Shown here: one piece after another, positions 11,027 to 23,914 of the stretch
Numbering within the stretch: the stretch's first letter is position 1
Layout: each line of letters opens with the position of its first letter
NCBI RefSeq assembly: GCF_047511655.1
Contig: NC_133402.1
Coordinates: 59,896,951-59,960,950, forward strand
Length of the DNA stretch: 64,000 nucleotides
From: Castor canadensis
Taxonomy: Eukaryota; Chordata; Mammalia; Rodentia; Castoridae
Direction: 5' to 3'
Position numbers and translations under genes: made by a program
The notes under the pieces: model-generated
The model's input: only the letters and a program-made list of their open reading frames with translations
What the model was told of the DNA's origin: nothing
Databases searched by the model: none

Positions 11027-14000
11027 CTTCCTTTGTGTATTTTGTGTTGAATTTTTTCCCTCTCAGTACTGCATTCTATATAAGGTCTTTTGCCCCTACT
11101 TTCAGTTCTTTTTATTTCCCTTATATTGGTAATATGTTGCAAGTCTGGTATTGAGTTTTAAACTTCAGTTACTATCTTCTCATTTTTAGTTTGGCTCCTT
11201 TTCAGAGAGGATATGTATCCTTTTACAGTCCCTATGGTTAGTTTCAATGTCATTTTTTTTCTATAAACATGATGGGCATAGTTGCCGTTAAAACTCAGTC
11301 TAATGGCTGAAGTCTCTGTGGGCCAGTTCCGTCTCTTGTTTTGCTGATTTTTTTCTCCCTTAATTCTTATCTTTGGTTGGGTCATTGACCTGAAATTGTT
11401 TGTGGTGGCATTCTGAAGCCTAGTTTGGCTGTCCCATCCTCCAGAAAGGCTTACTTGTTTTTTTGCCAGGTACCTGAGGAGAACATCACCTAAGATCTCT
11501 CTATACTAAATGCTTGGCTTAAAAGTCTTATGGCTTACCTAAGGGTACCATGGCACAAGTCCACATGAGAAGGGTGGTCCGCAGCCACAACTTCTCAGAC
11601 TTTTTGTCTCTTTTGTTTTTTTCTTCTGCTTTGCTCAGTGCCAGGGAGGGGGAAAGGAAGCTGACTGAGATTTGATTTGTCCTTAATTTCCGCATCTATT
11701 CATTTGGGGATGGTGTCCTGTAAGACCCTGAAGTTTCTGTGAGCCCCTGGTCTTGACCAATTTCATTTAGCTCCTGGTGAGCATAGCAGTATTGTCAGTG
11801 CCTGAAGGAGGTTTTGGTCACCCTGTAGTCCTCTTCACCACTTTGGCAACAGCTTCCTACAGATACTGACCTGGAAGTTCCTTATTGTGTTTTCAAACAT
11901 CTGGCTATTTTAAGGCAGTGTTGTTCAGATTTATTTTATAGGTAGTTTTAGTGTTTTCAGCAAGAATGTTGATTTGAATAACCTAGCTTACTATTACCAG
12001 AAGTGAAACCTTTGAGTGACTTTAAAATTGAGTCTTAATAGATGCATTTTAAGGATGAAAGACAATAATGATGATAGGTTATTATGATTTTTGACAGAAG
12101 GAAGTAGTCCAGACTGAATCAGCAGAGAGTTGCACAATAGAGCAGTAGCACACCAAAGCTACATTTTTAAAGGCGGTGAGAGGAAAACCTTCCCAGGGCC
12201 CCTGAAAATTGATCCCATCGGTGAGGTGATGTGGCAAGATAACATTTTGACATATATGACAAGAAATCTTCCCATGTTTCTTCAGATGCTTATTTTCTCC
12301 CTGCACGGCTCAGCCTTCAACAGTTTCTGTTCATCATTGGTTTCATGTTCCCCCTCCAGACTCTCTCCACTCCTGCTCCCTTTCTCACTGGTATCAGAAT
12401 ATGAGGGAAAAGCTCACAGCAGTCACCAGTATTTCCACTTTGGAGCAGGATCTTCTCCCAGGACACACACATGCATACATTCATATGATTCCAAGACATC
12501 ATGGGACCCATGTTAAAACATAAATACCAAGTTGATGTGACATAGGCTACACAAATTCAGTTAACATTTCTGAACGAAATTCAGAAATTTCGTTCTATTA
12601 TGCACAATGCATCAAGAGGGAGGAAGAGATTAAGAAAAAAGATGCCATCTCTATCTGAAAGGAGTTAGAGCTTATTATAAGATGAACTATTACAAGAATA
12701 TAATATTTGTCCTCCAAAACATATATAGTGTAATTGCTCTTCAAAAGACTTCATAAAATCATTCTACTTGTTTTTGTTAAAAGCAGAATGATTGGATGAG
12801 CTGTAAATTCCAATTTTAGCAAAAACAAAAACAAGAACAGGGAGGTAGCTACAGATTTTAGTGGTCTGTGGCCACAAGATGAAACCAGTGACAAACAAAT
12901 GATACTGTGCAGTGGGCAACCTGCAGGGGTAATTAGTGCTTGTACAAGAGGCTCCTTTCCAATGCACAATGGATGGGAGACCATGTTCCAATAGGGAGGG
13001 ACACCAAAGAGAAATCAGAGCTGCATGCTGCAAACTAAGAGCCCTGGATAAAAGGGAACACCAATCTCACTTTTGGCATTAGGGGTGATGGCAAAAAGAC
13101 CAGAAATTTAGATCCATTTTCCAACAGTCAAGACTGCAACAAAGGTGTCTCTTGATGCAACTGAGGGACATTTTTTACAGATCAAATATGTTTCCTGTCT
13201 TACTCTCCACCACTCTCAGTTGCAATTTGCTGAAAAACTAGTGCATACAACAAAACCCTGAGTAAAATTCACCAGGGAGACTGAGTAAGTTCCTTAGCCT
13301 AAGACTATGTAGAATTGCCTCATACATTTATATTTGTACAAGTTCAGGCATTTGACCTCAAAAAAATAAAGAAAAATAAACAATTTTAGCAACTACTCTC
13401 TATTATGGAATGAGCATAAGCAAGAAGTAAATTTCTTGTTCCCTCAGAATACTTCAGTTTCTTTGTACTTCCTATAATGTGAACATGTTGTTTCAATCAG
13501 TGAGATTTTGGACTTTAAAAACAGCTCATTTCCTATCAGATTCCCCAAAATGTGAAATCTGTGTCATCTAGTGATTAGTCTAGGAAACAATAAAGGTAAA
13601 AATGTCTGTGTTGGACTTATTAAAAGACAGCCATACAACAGTCTTCAGTATAGCTCCTTTCCAATACATTTTAAGGTTATTTTGGTATAACTTTACTAAA
13701 TATTCTAAATGTAAAATTGAAACCTTGATTATATGACCGTGCTCTAAATACAAAATATGTATCTTTTTCTGTTATCAAGAAAGAGCAATCTAGACAACTA
13801 AAAAGCAAACTTAGGGAGTTTTCCATGAAAACTTCAGTTTGGCTATTTCTAGTCAATGATATTTTATGGAAAACCTGTTCTCTGTGCAAGACATTGTTTG
13901 GTGCTCCTGGCTATATGGTAAAGATTCCTGCCATCCAACAACATTCACCGCCCTTATTAAGCACTGCACTGGTGCAAAGTAAAAAACAAAAGGAAGAGGT

Positions 14001-14094
14001 AAGGATACCATCTCTCTTAGAAGAACAAAGAAGGCTTCATTGCAGGAGTCACTTAAGGAATGAAATAGATTTCAGAAGATGGAGATAGTAACAG
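11027..14094. other. Intergenic, no gene seen
   Basis: No exon, RNA gene or firmly identifiable repeat. The overlapping frames at 12082-12516 are unsupported. A short inverted repeat at 12572-12595 is noted separately. Confidence 0.35.
12572..12595. repeat. Short perfect inverted repeat
   Basis: GAACGAAATT at 12572-12581 and AATTTCGTTC at 12586-12595 form 10-bp perfect arms around a 4-nt loop. There is no associated gene and chance is a reasonable explanation. Confidence 0.7.
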
Positions 14095-14255
14095 CAGTTG
14101 ACTATGTGTCTCAGAGTTTGGTGTCTCAACAACCTGAAAGTATGCTTATCTTAAAGATGGGAAATCTGGTAGTCACAAAAATTGCAGAATTTGCTTAGGC
14201 CACACTATGTGGTAGAGTGAGACCACATGCTCAGGCAGGTGTTGTAAGGTTTTAT
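14095..14255 (-). repeat. MIR SINE, diverged
   Basis: 'cttatcttaaagatgggaaa' and 'ttgcttaggccacactatgt' match the minus-strand MIR core and head with many differences. Confidence 0.45.
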
Positions 14256-14617
14256 TCCTCCCTGTTGTAAGGCAAATGCTAAGCTAAATAGACTCCTAAG
14301 ACACTCCATAAATGAGCACTCAGTAAATATCAGTCCCCTTCTCTTCTTTTTATTTTGTATCTCCTATAGAATCTGACTCAGCAACAACTGGCTAAGAAAA
14401 GAGTCAAGAAAAAAATGGGTGAGAGGGTGAGGTGTTGAGGGCAGGAATCACTGGAAAATGTGACTCTGGAAAAGGCTTAGTGCAAATTCCATGTGAATGT
14501 TTTTAACCTATCTTCCATCACAAAGGGATTGAAAATAATGTCTTCATCAGCACCCAAACCTACTCATGGTAACCCTGACTAAATATTATTATTGATTTCC
14601 AGGGAGCAACTAATTTG

Positions 14618-14622
<5 letters not shown>

Positions 14623-14660
<38 letters not shown>
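14623..14660 (+). repeat. (AT)n microsatellite
   Basis: Uninterrupted AT run of 38 bp. It continues into a TA/TG-rich low-complexity tract to about 14750 with related 'atatgtatg' words. Confidence 0.95.
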
Positions 14661-14666
<6 letters not shown>

Positions 14667-14750
14667 TTTAGAATATATGTATGCTTTATAATATATGTAA
14701 ACATACATATATGTATATGTATATAAATTACAATATATAAATATATGTAG

Positions 14751-16689
14751 ATAGCATTATAAATTTAGAAATGTGGACATCACAATGGAAGAGTGTTTAT
14801 AACTCATTACGGTGGATGTCATTGCTTTGGCTGCCCAGCATACACTTTCTGTTTTGGAGAATTCTCCCATTCCCTGGTGGCCTGAGCTGGACTGTGGTCA
14901 CATGGCCTCAGTACAACCTGTGAGGTACTCCTGCCTGAGCTGAATCTTGAGAGGCTAGCTAGTCAGCTGGTGATATTTTCCAGAAGAGTGGACAGAGGAC
15001 AGAACAGAGAACAGGAAGTGCATCCTGTGGAGAGGACCCAGGGGTACTGATACTTGTTTCCCATCATGCTTGGTAGAGCAAACAGACCCTATGGAAGGAT
15101 TGTAGCTGTGTCTTACTTCCCAACCAACATACTTCTGAAACATACCTTGTAGGCTTAAGCTTTCCAAAGTCAGTGTCTATTATCAATCAAGAACTCCTCT
15201 TCTCTATCCAATCACCTTCTCCCCACAAAAAAGAAATGCTATGGTGCTATCAACAATGATTTGGAAACTTGAAAGGAAGCCCCAAAGGCCACACCTCCTG
15301 TAATGATAGCCACAGCAAGGTCAGGATAACAAGCAGCCACTCCAAATTGCACTTGGGTTGGGATGTCATTTATGGAAATAATGTTCTTTTTTCTCTAGAT
15401 ATATGGGAGCAAGCAAGCAGTCAGGATCAATCATCCAGCCAGGCCTAACCCTTGGCTCTGTGTGGTTCAGTTGGTTTCTTGGCTCATTTCTTATTTTATC
15501 TAAAGCCAGGTCAGACTATCCAGGTGGAATGTTCATAAAAACCAAAGCCTTGGTGTGAACATTTTCTTTAAGGTCAGGGTAATTTACGGTCTGACCAGAG
15601 AAGCTCTTAGAGATGTAGAATGTGACTGTAATCCACAATGCTCTCTCATCAGCCTTCCGTCCTATTAGAAATTGATTCTGGCATGCTTCCTTCAGGTGGA
15701 AAGTGGTTTTGTCAGCAATTGCTATTTCTTTTTTCGCACATTGGGTTTCCCCCACCAAAGTATTAAAGCCTCATTAAAGTTCTTCTAGGAGAGGTTAAAA
15801 ACAGTTATCACCAGCATTTGGAGTTTCATATCTGTCTGCTATTTCTACAGCGCTTTGTTCCTTCAGTGATTCGCGATTGTGTGAGTAGAAGAGCTTTGCT
15901 TGAAATTACCTGAGCTTGGCTACTCTGTGTGCAGGTGACCCTGAAGGAAAATGCAGCTAAGCAAGGCACTTAGCCCCCCGTGGTGGTTGGGAGCACTTGT
16001 TGTCCTTTCTCCTTACCCTGTGGCTCTCCCTGGTACTTTTGGAACTGATAACACTAATCCTGCCACCAAACTGATATGTTGCAGCTAGACTCCAGATAGG
16101 TCCAGACAGCACGACTCCCTACAACAGATAAGTCAAAGGTGGCAAAATGGAGGGTCAACTCATCTTTGCAGTGGCCCCTGGAGTTAGTGGTGCTGATGGT
16201 GCCGAATTCCTAACACGATTCATTTCAACCTGTTCAAATTTGGTTAAAATGTAAAAATTCTCTTGCCCCATACATTGAACATTGCATCTTTCATACATTC
16301 TCAGACATCAAGTAGATGCTAATTTTCTTTAAACTTATTACTCATTTTTAAAGTTTCCAAGCATATTGAAAATGCCTTTAAAAATGAAGTAGGCTCTGGC
16401 AGTTTGGTTTGCATTGTGTAGGAAGGAGACCCTGGTTAACAGTCATGGATTATGGCAAATGTACAGGGTGATGGACCCCACAGTCATTCTTAACATTCTC
16501 CTTATTGACACCACTTTAGACACTCACTGACTTTTCTATGTTTCATTGCAGTGAGGAATAGCCAAATGACATAGTTATTGTGGAGTGATTTTCAGATAGA
16601 AGTCTGGTGGTGGAAGGGCAGGGGTGGTTCTGGGAAAATCTTTGCTTAGCTGATAAAGAGGACAGACGCAGCTGACTCCATCTCTCATG
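14751..16689. other. Intergenic, no gene seen
   Basis: No supported feature. The minus frames 14955-15167 and 15516-15758 show no family motif or splice context. Confidence 0.35.
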
Positions 16690-16845
16690 CCTTCTTCTTG
16701 ACTTGGGAAAGTTTGCTACCTCTAGCACCTTTAGTCTCTTCAATGTAAAATGATAATAATACCTAACTCATGGATTGCTTCAAGAGTTATAAAGATAATA
16801 TACATGAGATAAAGATATCTTTGAAAAATATTAAATCCGTTTTTT
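16690..16845 (+). repeat. MIR SINE
   Basis: 'gtctcttcaatgtaaaatga' then 'taataatacctaactcatgg' reproduces the MIR core (tgtaaaatggggataataatacctacctcat). Confidence 0.7.
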
Positions 16846-17654
16846 ATACCTGGATTTTTCTTTTACCCATTATGCTACAGCTCTACTACCCTGCACATGT
16901 TCAACTCTTCTAAGATTATCATCCCATGAATGAAATGTGCTAGTGAAAGTAGATATATGAAGAGTCCTTGTAGTCACTGAGTATGTGGGGTTAGGGAAAT
17001 AAAGGACTCAGAGTATAGATTAGAGAATTCGTAGTGATTCAAGATGTTTTAATATTTTTAAAATCAGTGCTTGAAATTAACTTATAGGAAAATGAAATAG
17101 AACTATTATAAAAGAAGGGCTAAATGAAATTCTCTATTGCATTTGAAATACTAGGAAAGAAAAAAGAGCACAGTAAGAAAAAATATGGGTATAGAGTTCA
17201 TTGCTCCTTTTAAGTTTTATAAATTATTTTTGAAACTTGAAGGAAAAGATATATCATTGTCTGATGCAGTTTTAAATGTATGTAGAAGAAATATTTAGAT
17301 AATTAATCATAAATGAAAGAGGGTAAAATATGTAAAGGGAACAAGGTTTCTGTATTCCACTCGAAGTAATAAAACTATAATATCAGTAGATACTGATAAG
17401 TATAGCTATAAATAATATACTATGGAAAGCAATCACTAAAAACGTTATTCAAAGATATAATCAATGCATCAATAAATTAAAATGAAATTCTAAGAAGGGC
17501 CAAGTAACCCACAGGATGGTAGGCAAAAGGAATCAGAAAAGTGAAAAAAAGAGAAGATAAACAGAAAACAAAAATAAATTGGCAAGCTCAAGCCTTAACA
17601 TATCAATAATTACATTAAATATTAGTGGTCTATATACACTAATTAAAAGACAAA

Positions 17655-17986
17655 GATTAAGCCAGGCACCAGTGGCTCACTTCTGTAATCCTAGCTACTT
17701 GGAAGGCTTAGATCAGGAAGATCAAGTTTCTAGCCCAGCGAGACAAAAGAGTTTGCAAGACACCACCTTAGCAGAAAAAAAGCTGAGTATAGTGGCTCAC
17801 TCCTGTTTTCTGCATTATGAAGAGAAGGATTGTGGTCCAGGCCTGCCTGGGGAAAAGTGAGAAACTTGTCTCCAAAATAACCAGAGCAAAAAAGGCTGGG
17901 GGTGTGGCTCAAGTGGTAGGGTGCCTGCCTAGCAAGCATGAAGCCCTCCTGAGTTCAAATTTCAGTGCCACTCAAGAAAAAAAAAG
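17655..17986 (+). mobile_element. Trimeric SINE B1-B1-ID inserted in the L1 endonuclease region
   Basis: It begins 'gccaggcaccagtggctcac'. The second B1 begins near 17780, and the ID unit carries 'ggctcaagtggtagggtgcc' and 'gagttcaaatttcagtgcca'. The L1 sequence resumes at 'aaagattggcagagtggatt', repeating the 'aaagatt' present just before the insertion. Confidence 0.87.
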
Positions 17987-19469
17987 ATTGGCAGAGTGGA
18001 TTAAAAACTGTGACCTAGCTATAGAATAAGATATCAAGCAAACATTTGTCAAAAGAAAGTGAAAGTGACTAAACATTCCAAATAAAGCATACTTTAGGGC
18101 AAAGAAAATTTCCAGACACCAAGACATTATATAACAATAGTAGAATCAATCTGCCAAAAAGACACAGTAATCCTATCAGTGCCAAATAAGAGAGCTACAG
18201 AAACGAAAAGTGACAGAAGTGAATGGAGAATCAGCCAAAACAACTACATTTCGAAACTTCAATACCCCTCTCTAAGCAATTGATAAGATTGCTAGATAGA
18301 AAATCATCAAGGATGTAGAAGAACTCTATGAACTCAACAACAACAATTTTTCTCTGATCAAGATATAGAAAACTCTACAAGAATCACCTGAATATGTATT
18401 ATTTCTAAATGCCCAAAGAATATATGCTAAGACCATAAGCTGGGCAATAAAATAAATCTCAATAAATATAAAAAATTGAAGTCATACAAAGTATGTTCTC
18501 CAACCACAATCAACCAGAAATAAATAACAGAAACATAACAGGAAAACTTGTAAACACTTGAAAAGTGAAAAAATGCACACCTAAGTAATCAACGGATCAC
18601 AGAGGAAGTCTCAAGGGAAATTAAAAAGTGCGTTAGTTTGAATAACAACTACAATACAACATACCAAAACCTGTGGAATATAGTTAACATTGTGCTGAAA
18701 GATAAATTTGTAGCCCCAAATGCCTACATTAGCCAAGAGGAAAAGTCTCAAATCAATAATCTGAGCTCCCACCTCAAAAGCCTAGAAAAAGAAAAGCAAA
18801 CTAAATCCAAAAAAAGCAGAAGGAAAGAAATGATAAAGATCAGAAATCAATTAACTTGAAGGTAGAAATAGAGGAAATTAATGAAATAAAAAGCCAGCTC
18901 TTTGAAGAGATCAATAAAATAGACAAATCCTTAGCAAGACTGATAAAGAAAAGAGAAAACACCATTTATTAACATCAGAAATGAGCAGGGGCTATCAATG
19001 TAGACCATAAAGCCATCAAAAGGATTATAAAAAGAATATTACAAACAAATCTATATAACTATAAGCACTTGAGATGGCCAGTTTATCAAGACTTTTATCA
19101 CAACTCATTCAATATGAGAGATAATGAGAATAGAAAATGTTCCCATTTGCAGATGACCCAATTACCCGTGTAGAAAGTTCCAAGGGAGTCTTCAGACCTA
19201 AGGCTAAGTAGTAGTTCTTCTTGACACCGAAATGCACAATCTATAAAAGAAAACAATAAATTAGGTTTCATAGAATGTAAAAACTTTTGCTTTGTGAAAG
19301 TCAGTGGTAAGGGGACAAAAAGACAAGCTAGAGATTGGGAGAAATATTTGTATACCACTTATCTGGAAAGGACTAGTAACTAGAATATACAAATAATGTC
19401 CAAACTCAACAAACAATTTAATAATAAAATGGGCAAAAGACATGAAGGGACAATTCATCAAAGAGAATA

Positions 19470-19948
19470 CAATATGCCCACCTATGTGCAGAATTATTAC
19501 ATGTGGTTTTGACCCAGCATGGTCAAAAATTAATAACTTTTAAAAAATCAAGGACATTTCAAAAACAAAAGCAAAATGTTAAATTCCTGCGCATGCATCA
19601 TGCCGCTCAGTTGATACAGAGAAGCTCTCATTTAGTCCAGTGTGTATCCTCACCTGTGTTTAAATCATTACGTGATCTGCTGAGTGTTTCCCTACCCTTA
19701 ATTTTGTGAAAATCTGCCTCCTGCAAAGCAAAGATACCCAAAAAGCAAGATAAAAGTTAATGTGCTTAATGTAAGTGATACAGTGAAAATTTGAGATTTG
19801 TTGAAGGGCTGTATGTCTCTACCAGAAGTCCGTGGTGTTACGGGGAAAAATGAATCAAGCATCCTCAGTGTAGCATTGAACTCTGCATTCTGAGCGTGCG
19901 TGTTTTTTCCTGGACAATGGTCTCCTTGGAACTTCATACCCGTGGATA
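19470..19948 (+). mobile_element. Probable Tigger/pogo-type DNA transposon fragment nested in L1
   Basis: The block interrupts the L1 3' ORF2 region. At 19727-19865 the broken frames resemble the N-terminal helix-turn-helix part of a Tigger/pogo transposase: a PKKQDKS-like start, then EVRGVTGKNESSILSV, similar to the 'EVxxIYGKNESSIR' pattern of TIGD/Jerky-type proteins. Stops and a frameshift break it. Terminal inverted repeats were not found and the ends are estimated from where L1 stops and resumes. Confidence 0.5.
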
Positions 19949-20058
19949 CAAGACAAACATATGAAAAGATGTTCAACGTCATTATCTATTTGAAAACTCA
20001 CTATGCACTGATCAAAATGGTTAAAATGCTGACAAGAATGTGAAGAAACTGGATTACT

Positions 20059-20253
20059 GTGGGGCACACACTGGTGGCTCACGCCTGTAATCCTAACTAC
20101 TCAGGAGGCAAAGATCAGGAGGATTGCAATTTGAAGCCAGCCTGGGTAAACAGCTCACAAGACCCTATCTCGAAAAATCCCAACACAAAACAGGGCTTGT
20201 TGAGTGGCCTAGCAAGTGTGAGGCCCTGAGTTCAAGTCCCAGCACTGCCAAAA
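20059..20253 (+). mobile_element. B1-ID dimeric SINE inserted in L1, with target-site duplication
   Basis: A B1-like unit ('ggtggctcacgcctgtaatc') and a shortened ID unit ('ggcctagcaagtgtgaggcc', 'gagttcaagtcccagcactg'). The 15-bp duplication agaaactggattact at 20044-20058 recurs with one mismatch at 20254-20268, and L1 resumes after it. Confidence 0.92.
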
Positions 20254-20894
20254 AGAAACTGAATTACTCATACATTGCTGGTGGGATAAGACAAATAATA
20301 AGACTACTGTGGAAAAATTTGACACTCTCTTTAAAAAATAAACATGTAGCTACTGCAAAAACTGGGTTCTATCCCAGAGAAATCAAACTATATTTGTACA
20401 AAAACCTGTACATAAATGATTATAGCATCTTTGTTCATAATAGCAAAACAAACAAACAAACGAACAAACAACAAAACGTCCTTCAAAGGTGAGCAGTTTC
20501 TGTGGCACATCTGTACTGTAGACTACTCCTCAGTAGTTAGAAGGGATGAATCCTTGATCTGGGTGACAACCTGGATGAATCTCCAGAGAACCGTGGTCAG
20601 CAAAAATGAGCCAATTCCAGAATGTTATATATTACATTATTTCCATGTAGTATATATGGATGTGTGTTAGTGAAATGGTGAACAGATTGGTTGCCTAGGG
20701 TTAGGAAGATGGTAGGGGAGAAGGGAGGAGATATGGCTACACAGGATCACACAAATCCCTCTGAACTACTTTCAGACTTAGAGAAAACTTACAAAATGAT
20801 TCAGCTCCCACTTGTTCCCATCTTGAATAAACATAGCATCATGATTTTAAAAGTAGAGAATAAACATTGGCACAATACCATCAACCAAGTTTAA

Positions 20895-21060
20895 GACTCC
20901 ATTAAACTCCACCAGTTTTCCCACTAATATTATTTTCATTCAAATTCCAGGATCCTATAATTCATTAGTGTCATTTCTCCCTGTCCTCTGACAATGTCCA
21001 GTTGTTTCATAGTCCTTGTGTTTCATGACCTTGAAGAGCAGATATTTTATTGAATACCCT
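20895..21060 (-). repeat. L1 3' UTR fragment
   Basis: 'ccaccagttttcccactaat', 'ccaggatcctataattcatt' and 'tttcatgaccttgaagagca' match the minus-strand 3' end of old L1 (L1M) copies. Confidence 0.55.
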
Positions 21061-21414
21061 GTTACAGACCTACCCTACCTAGGGTGTTCTCATGATTGAA
21101 CTGAGCTCTTGTACAATAAAGCCATCTGAAAGCTTCCAGCTCCTGAAATTCAGAAAGATTTCTAGGAGAAGGAGGAAAGTCCATTCCCGCGCTGCTCTGC
21201 AGAAGGTGTCTTACCGTTAGCCATGCAGGGAGCTCTCGTACATGTATGAGCATGCCGTGTCTTTCTCAGATGATAAGCAGCCTGGAGTGACAGCTCAGCC
21301 ACCACCAAGAAAACTTTTTCACACTCTATGGTCCTGTATGGACTGTGACTCAGTTTCTATTTCTAGAATTATGGAGTACAGAGTTTTAAACCAAAAAGTT
21401 TCAGAAGAGCCAAA

Positions 21415-21535
21415 GGACTAAATTTACAGATGGGAGACTGAGGTTCAAAGAAGGAAGAATGCCTTGTCTAAGTGTCTGCAGCAAGCCGGTGACTGAGTCT
21501 CTTCAGGACCTCACACCTGTGTTTTGTGGCTACTT
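21415..21535 (-). repeat. MIR SINE
   Basis: 'tttacagatgggagactgag' then 'gttcaaagaagg' is the reverse complement of the MIR core. Confidence 0.7.
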
Positions 21536-21559
21536 CACCATGTTTCATGGCTGTTCAGG

Positions 21560-21700
21560 ATGGCCCCCTCCTAGAAAAGCATTCTCTGCTCCTGCAGTTC
21601 ACCCAAGTCCTGCCTGACCTGCAAAGCCTCACTCAAACGTCCCTGAACTGACCTCCCCAGGGCCATTCTTGTTAATACAGTTTGACAAATAAACATTGTC
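21560..21700 (+). repeat. L2 LINE relic
   Basis: 'gcattctctgctcctgcagt' and 'gcctcactcaaacgtccctg' fit the L2 3' region. Diverged. Confidence 0.4.
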
Positions 21701-21734
21701 CAAGCCACAAAAGCAGTGTAATAGGAAGGCTAGC

Positions 21735-21895
21735 AACATGGCGGGGATCAGCAGGCCTGGTTTTGACGAGCTGTGTGACCTTAGGCAAGTTGCTCACATT
21801 CTACATCATGGTCTTGTCATCTACAATATGGAATGATAATACTAATCTCTTACAGGACTGATGAGAGATTAAATGAGATTATATACCTCTATGGA
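21735..21895 (+). repeat. MIR SINE
   Basis: 'gagctgtgtgaccttaggca' and 'agttgctcacatt' then 'gagagattaaatgagattat' give a well-preserved MIR core. Confidence 0.85.
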
Positions 21896-22239
21896 TAGAT
21901 AGTGACCTATGTGTCATGTGACATACTCGTATATATGTGACCAGAGCTATAATTCTTCAGTTGCTGGAAACTATTACTACTAGTAGTGTCATGTGTTGGG
22001 AAGTCACTGAAAGTTGATAGTGTCAAGCAAAAACTTCAACAAATAGAGTCATCTGAACACCTCGTAGAAGGGTTACAGGGCCCAGAAACATGCAGGGTCA
22101 TGCTACATCCCCGTGTAATTCTCACCCAATCATATCCTCACCCCACTCCTACACCCATAAAATAGCAGGCATACACAGTGCAATGTGCAATGTGATGTGT
22201 ATTTGATACAAAACGTATGTAAAGTGTGTCTGTGTATTC

Positions 22240-22274
22240 GTGTGTGTGTGTGTGTGTGTTTGCACACACACACG
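22240..22274 (+). repeat. (TG)n followed by (CA)n, hairpin-forming
   Basis: A TG run of about 20 bp, a short tttg spacer and then (CA)6 form complementary arms. This probably arose by microsatellite slippage and inversion. Confidence 0.85.
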
Positions 22275-23095
22275 TTCTTGGACATTCCCCTCCAAAACCA
22301 AATCAACAGCCTCTCAACAAACCCTCAAGTAAGCATCTTGTCCTGTAGTTGTGAGGCCATTCTGTCTTTACATAAAACACTTTCAGCCACTAGGCGGTGC
22401 CTTAATTCTTCTCTTCAGCAGCAGTTTTGCTGGCCAACACCACAGATTCAGCCCTAGAAGTCCTCCAGTGAATCTTTCTTTCTCAATCCACTGCAGAGTG
22501 TGCAAGTCTTTTCCTCAGCTGATTCCCATGTATTACGATATGCTGGGAAACCTGAGCAATTCTCTCACCCTGTGGAAATTAAGTACCTTGAAATGGTCAT
22601 TGGATTAAATGTATTTAAACACGCACTGTTGAAGCTCAGTGCTGCAAGATGCCATCCTCAAGACATATATTATGGGCATTAAATAATTAACTTTAGTGTG
22701 TGAAGGAAGGAGGAGATGGGGAAAAGGGAGGGAGGAGGGAGAGAGAACAAGAGAGCGGAGCAGAGCGTGCCCTGTTTATTTATAGCTTTGTCTGGGTGAG
22801 ATCTGTAGCAGCCATGCCTAAAGCTTTCCCACAAATTGGCAAAATCCTGGATTCACGCAAAATCCTGGAATACTAGAACTATGTAACTGTGGGGGAAACA
22901 TTTTATCTTCCCAAGGCTCATCTCTAAGATGGGAATGATGGTATCTTAAGAGTATGAATTTTAAAATGACTAATATGAGGAAAACACTCACCCAAAGCAA
23001 CACTCACCTTTGTGTTGCTTCTTTATACCCAGAGATGGGGTCTTGGTCCTGGCCCTGTGTTACCCTGGGCCAGGTGTTGTTGCTCAGCTCTGGAA
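22275..23095. other. Intergenic, no gene seen
   Basis: No exon recognised. A GA-rich purine tract lies at 22705-22765. Confidence 0.35.
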
Positions 23096-23099
23096 GAGG

Positions 23100-23312
23100 C
23101 AGTAGAGAGAATAGGCACTAGATGCATAGACTGTGGAACCAAATAATCTAGGTCCGTGGTCCAACTCCACCACAAACCAGCTGTGCGAGCTTGAGCATGT
23201 TTCTTACACTCAGTGCTTGGGCTCCTCCATCTATAAAAGGGTGTAATGAAAGTTCCTCGCCTCATTGGGTTGCTGTGATGGTCTGATGAGTTCTCACACA
23301 AAGCAAGGCATG
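23100..23312 (+). repeat. MIR SINE
   Basis: A nearly full MIR: 'gactgtggaaccaaataatc', 'accagctgtgcgagcttgag', 'ctcctccatctataaaaggg' and 'cattgggttgctgtgatggt'. Confidence 0.8.
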
Positions 23313-23359
23313 AGAAGGGCGCCATGCTTTCCAGGTGTGTCTATTGTCAACCTCGTGTG

Positions 23360-23530
23360 TGTGTATTCCGCTCTTAGCTGCTCCAGTGCCCCATCCTCTT
23401 TGTCTTAGTGCCAATGCTTAGTCCTTGGAACTTCCAGAAGTGCCTGTGCAGGCCAGCTTCCTCCAACTGGCACGTGCTCCACGCTTTAAGCTTAGGCTTC
23501 TCTCTCTTAATCCTTCAAACTTACCTCTCC
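23360..23530 (+). repeat. Possible L2 LINE relic
   Basis: Pyrimidine-rich text such as 'cacgtgctccacgctttaag' with L2-like spacing. Weak. Confidence 0.3.
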
Positions 23531-23914
23531 TTAGGACTTTGACTTGTGGATCCTGTGGGAAATGGAGCAAGCAATCTTAGCATTATACTAAGACACTAAT
23601 GGCTGATTTTAAGCTCCAGGGGTATGGAAGTCTTTTCTGTTTCATGTACTACCTAACCCTAGTACCTCGCAGGTGCCTGAACACACAAAGTACTCATATC
23701 TGGTGCATGGCCCTTTGGACCTTTGGGGACACCAAAGTTGAAAGTAATGCATAGTGAATGACAGGATTTCAGATCTCTTGACAGGCTAGAGAGAAAATGC
23801 TTAAGGCAGGGAATTCAAATCTATGTCCCTCTGACCAGAGTGGCCAGGGAAATTTCAACTTCACATACATACAGCTGAAGTTTTTTTTTTAACCTTTTAT
23901 TTTGATTATGACTT

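Larger units (their letters stand above)
17300..20760 (+). mobile_element. Old L1 LINE, degraded, carrying nested insertions
   Basis: The stretch from the ORF1/ORF2 spacer to the 3' end is readable in pieces. The start of the ORF2 endonuclease (ISIITLNISGLYTLIKR at about 17596-17650, then LAEWIK after the inserted SINE) and the linker and early RT region are at 17985-19080. The ORF2 3' end appears at 19100-19470 and 19950-20050, and the last part at 20266-20740. A large internal part of RT is missing. It is interrupted by a SINE trimer, a Tigger-like block and a SINE dimer. Frames are shattered, so it is immobile. Confidence 0.85.

Noticed and set aside
12572-12595. Hairpin considered as a microRNA precursor or operator
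   Set aside because: 10-bp arms with a 4-nt loop are too short for a microRNA precursor, and no gene is near.
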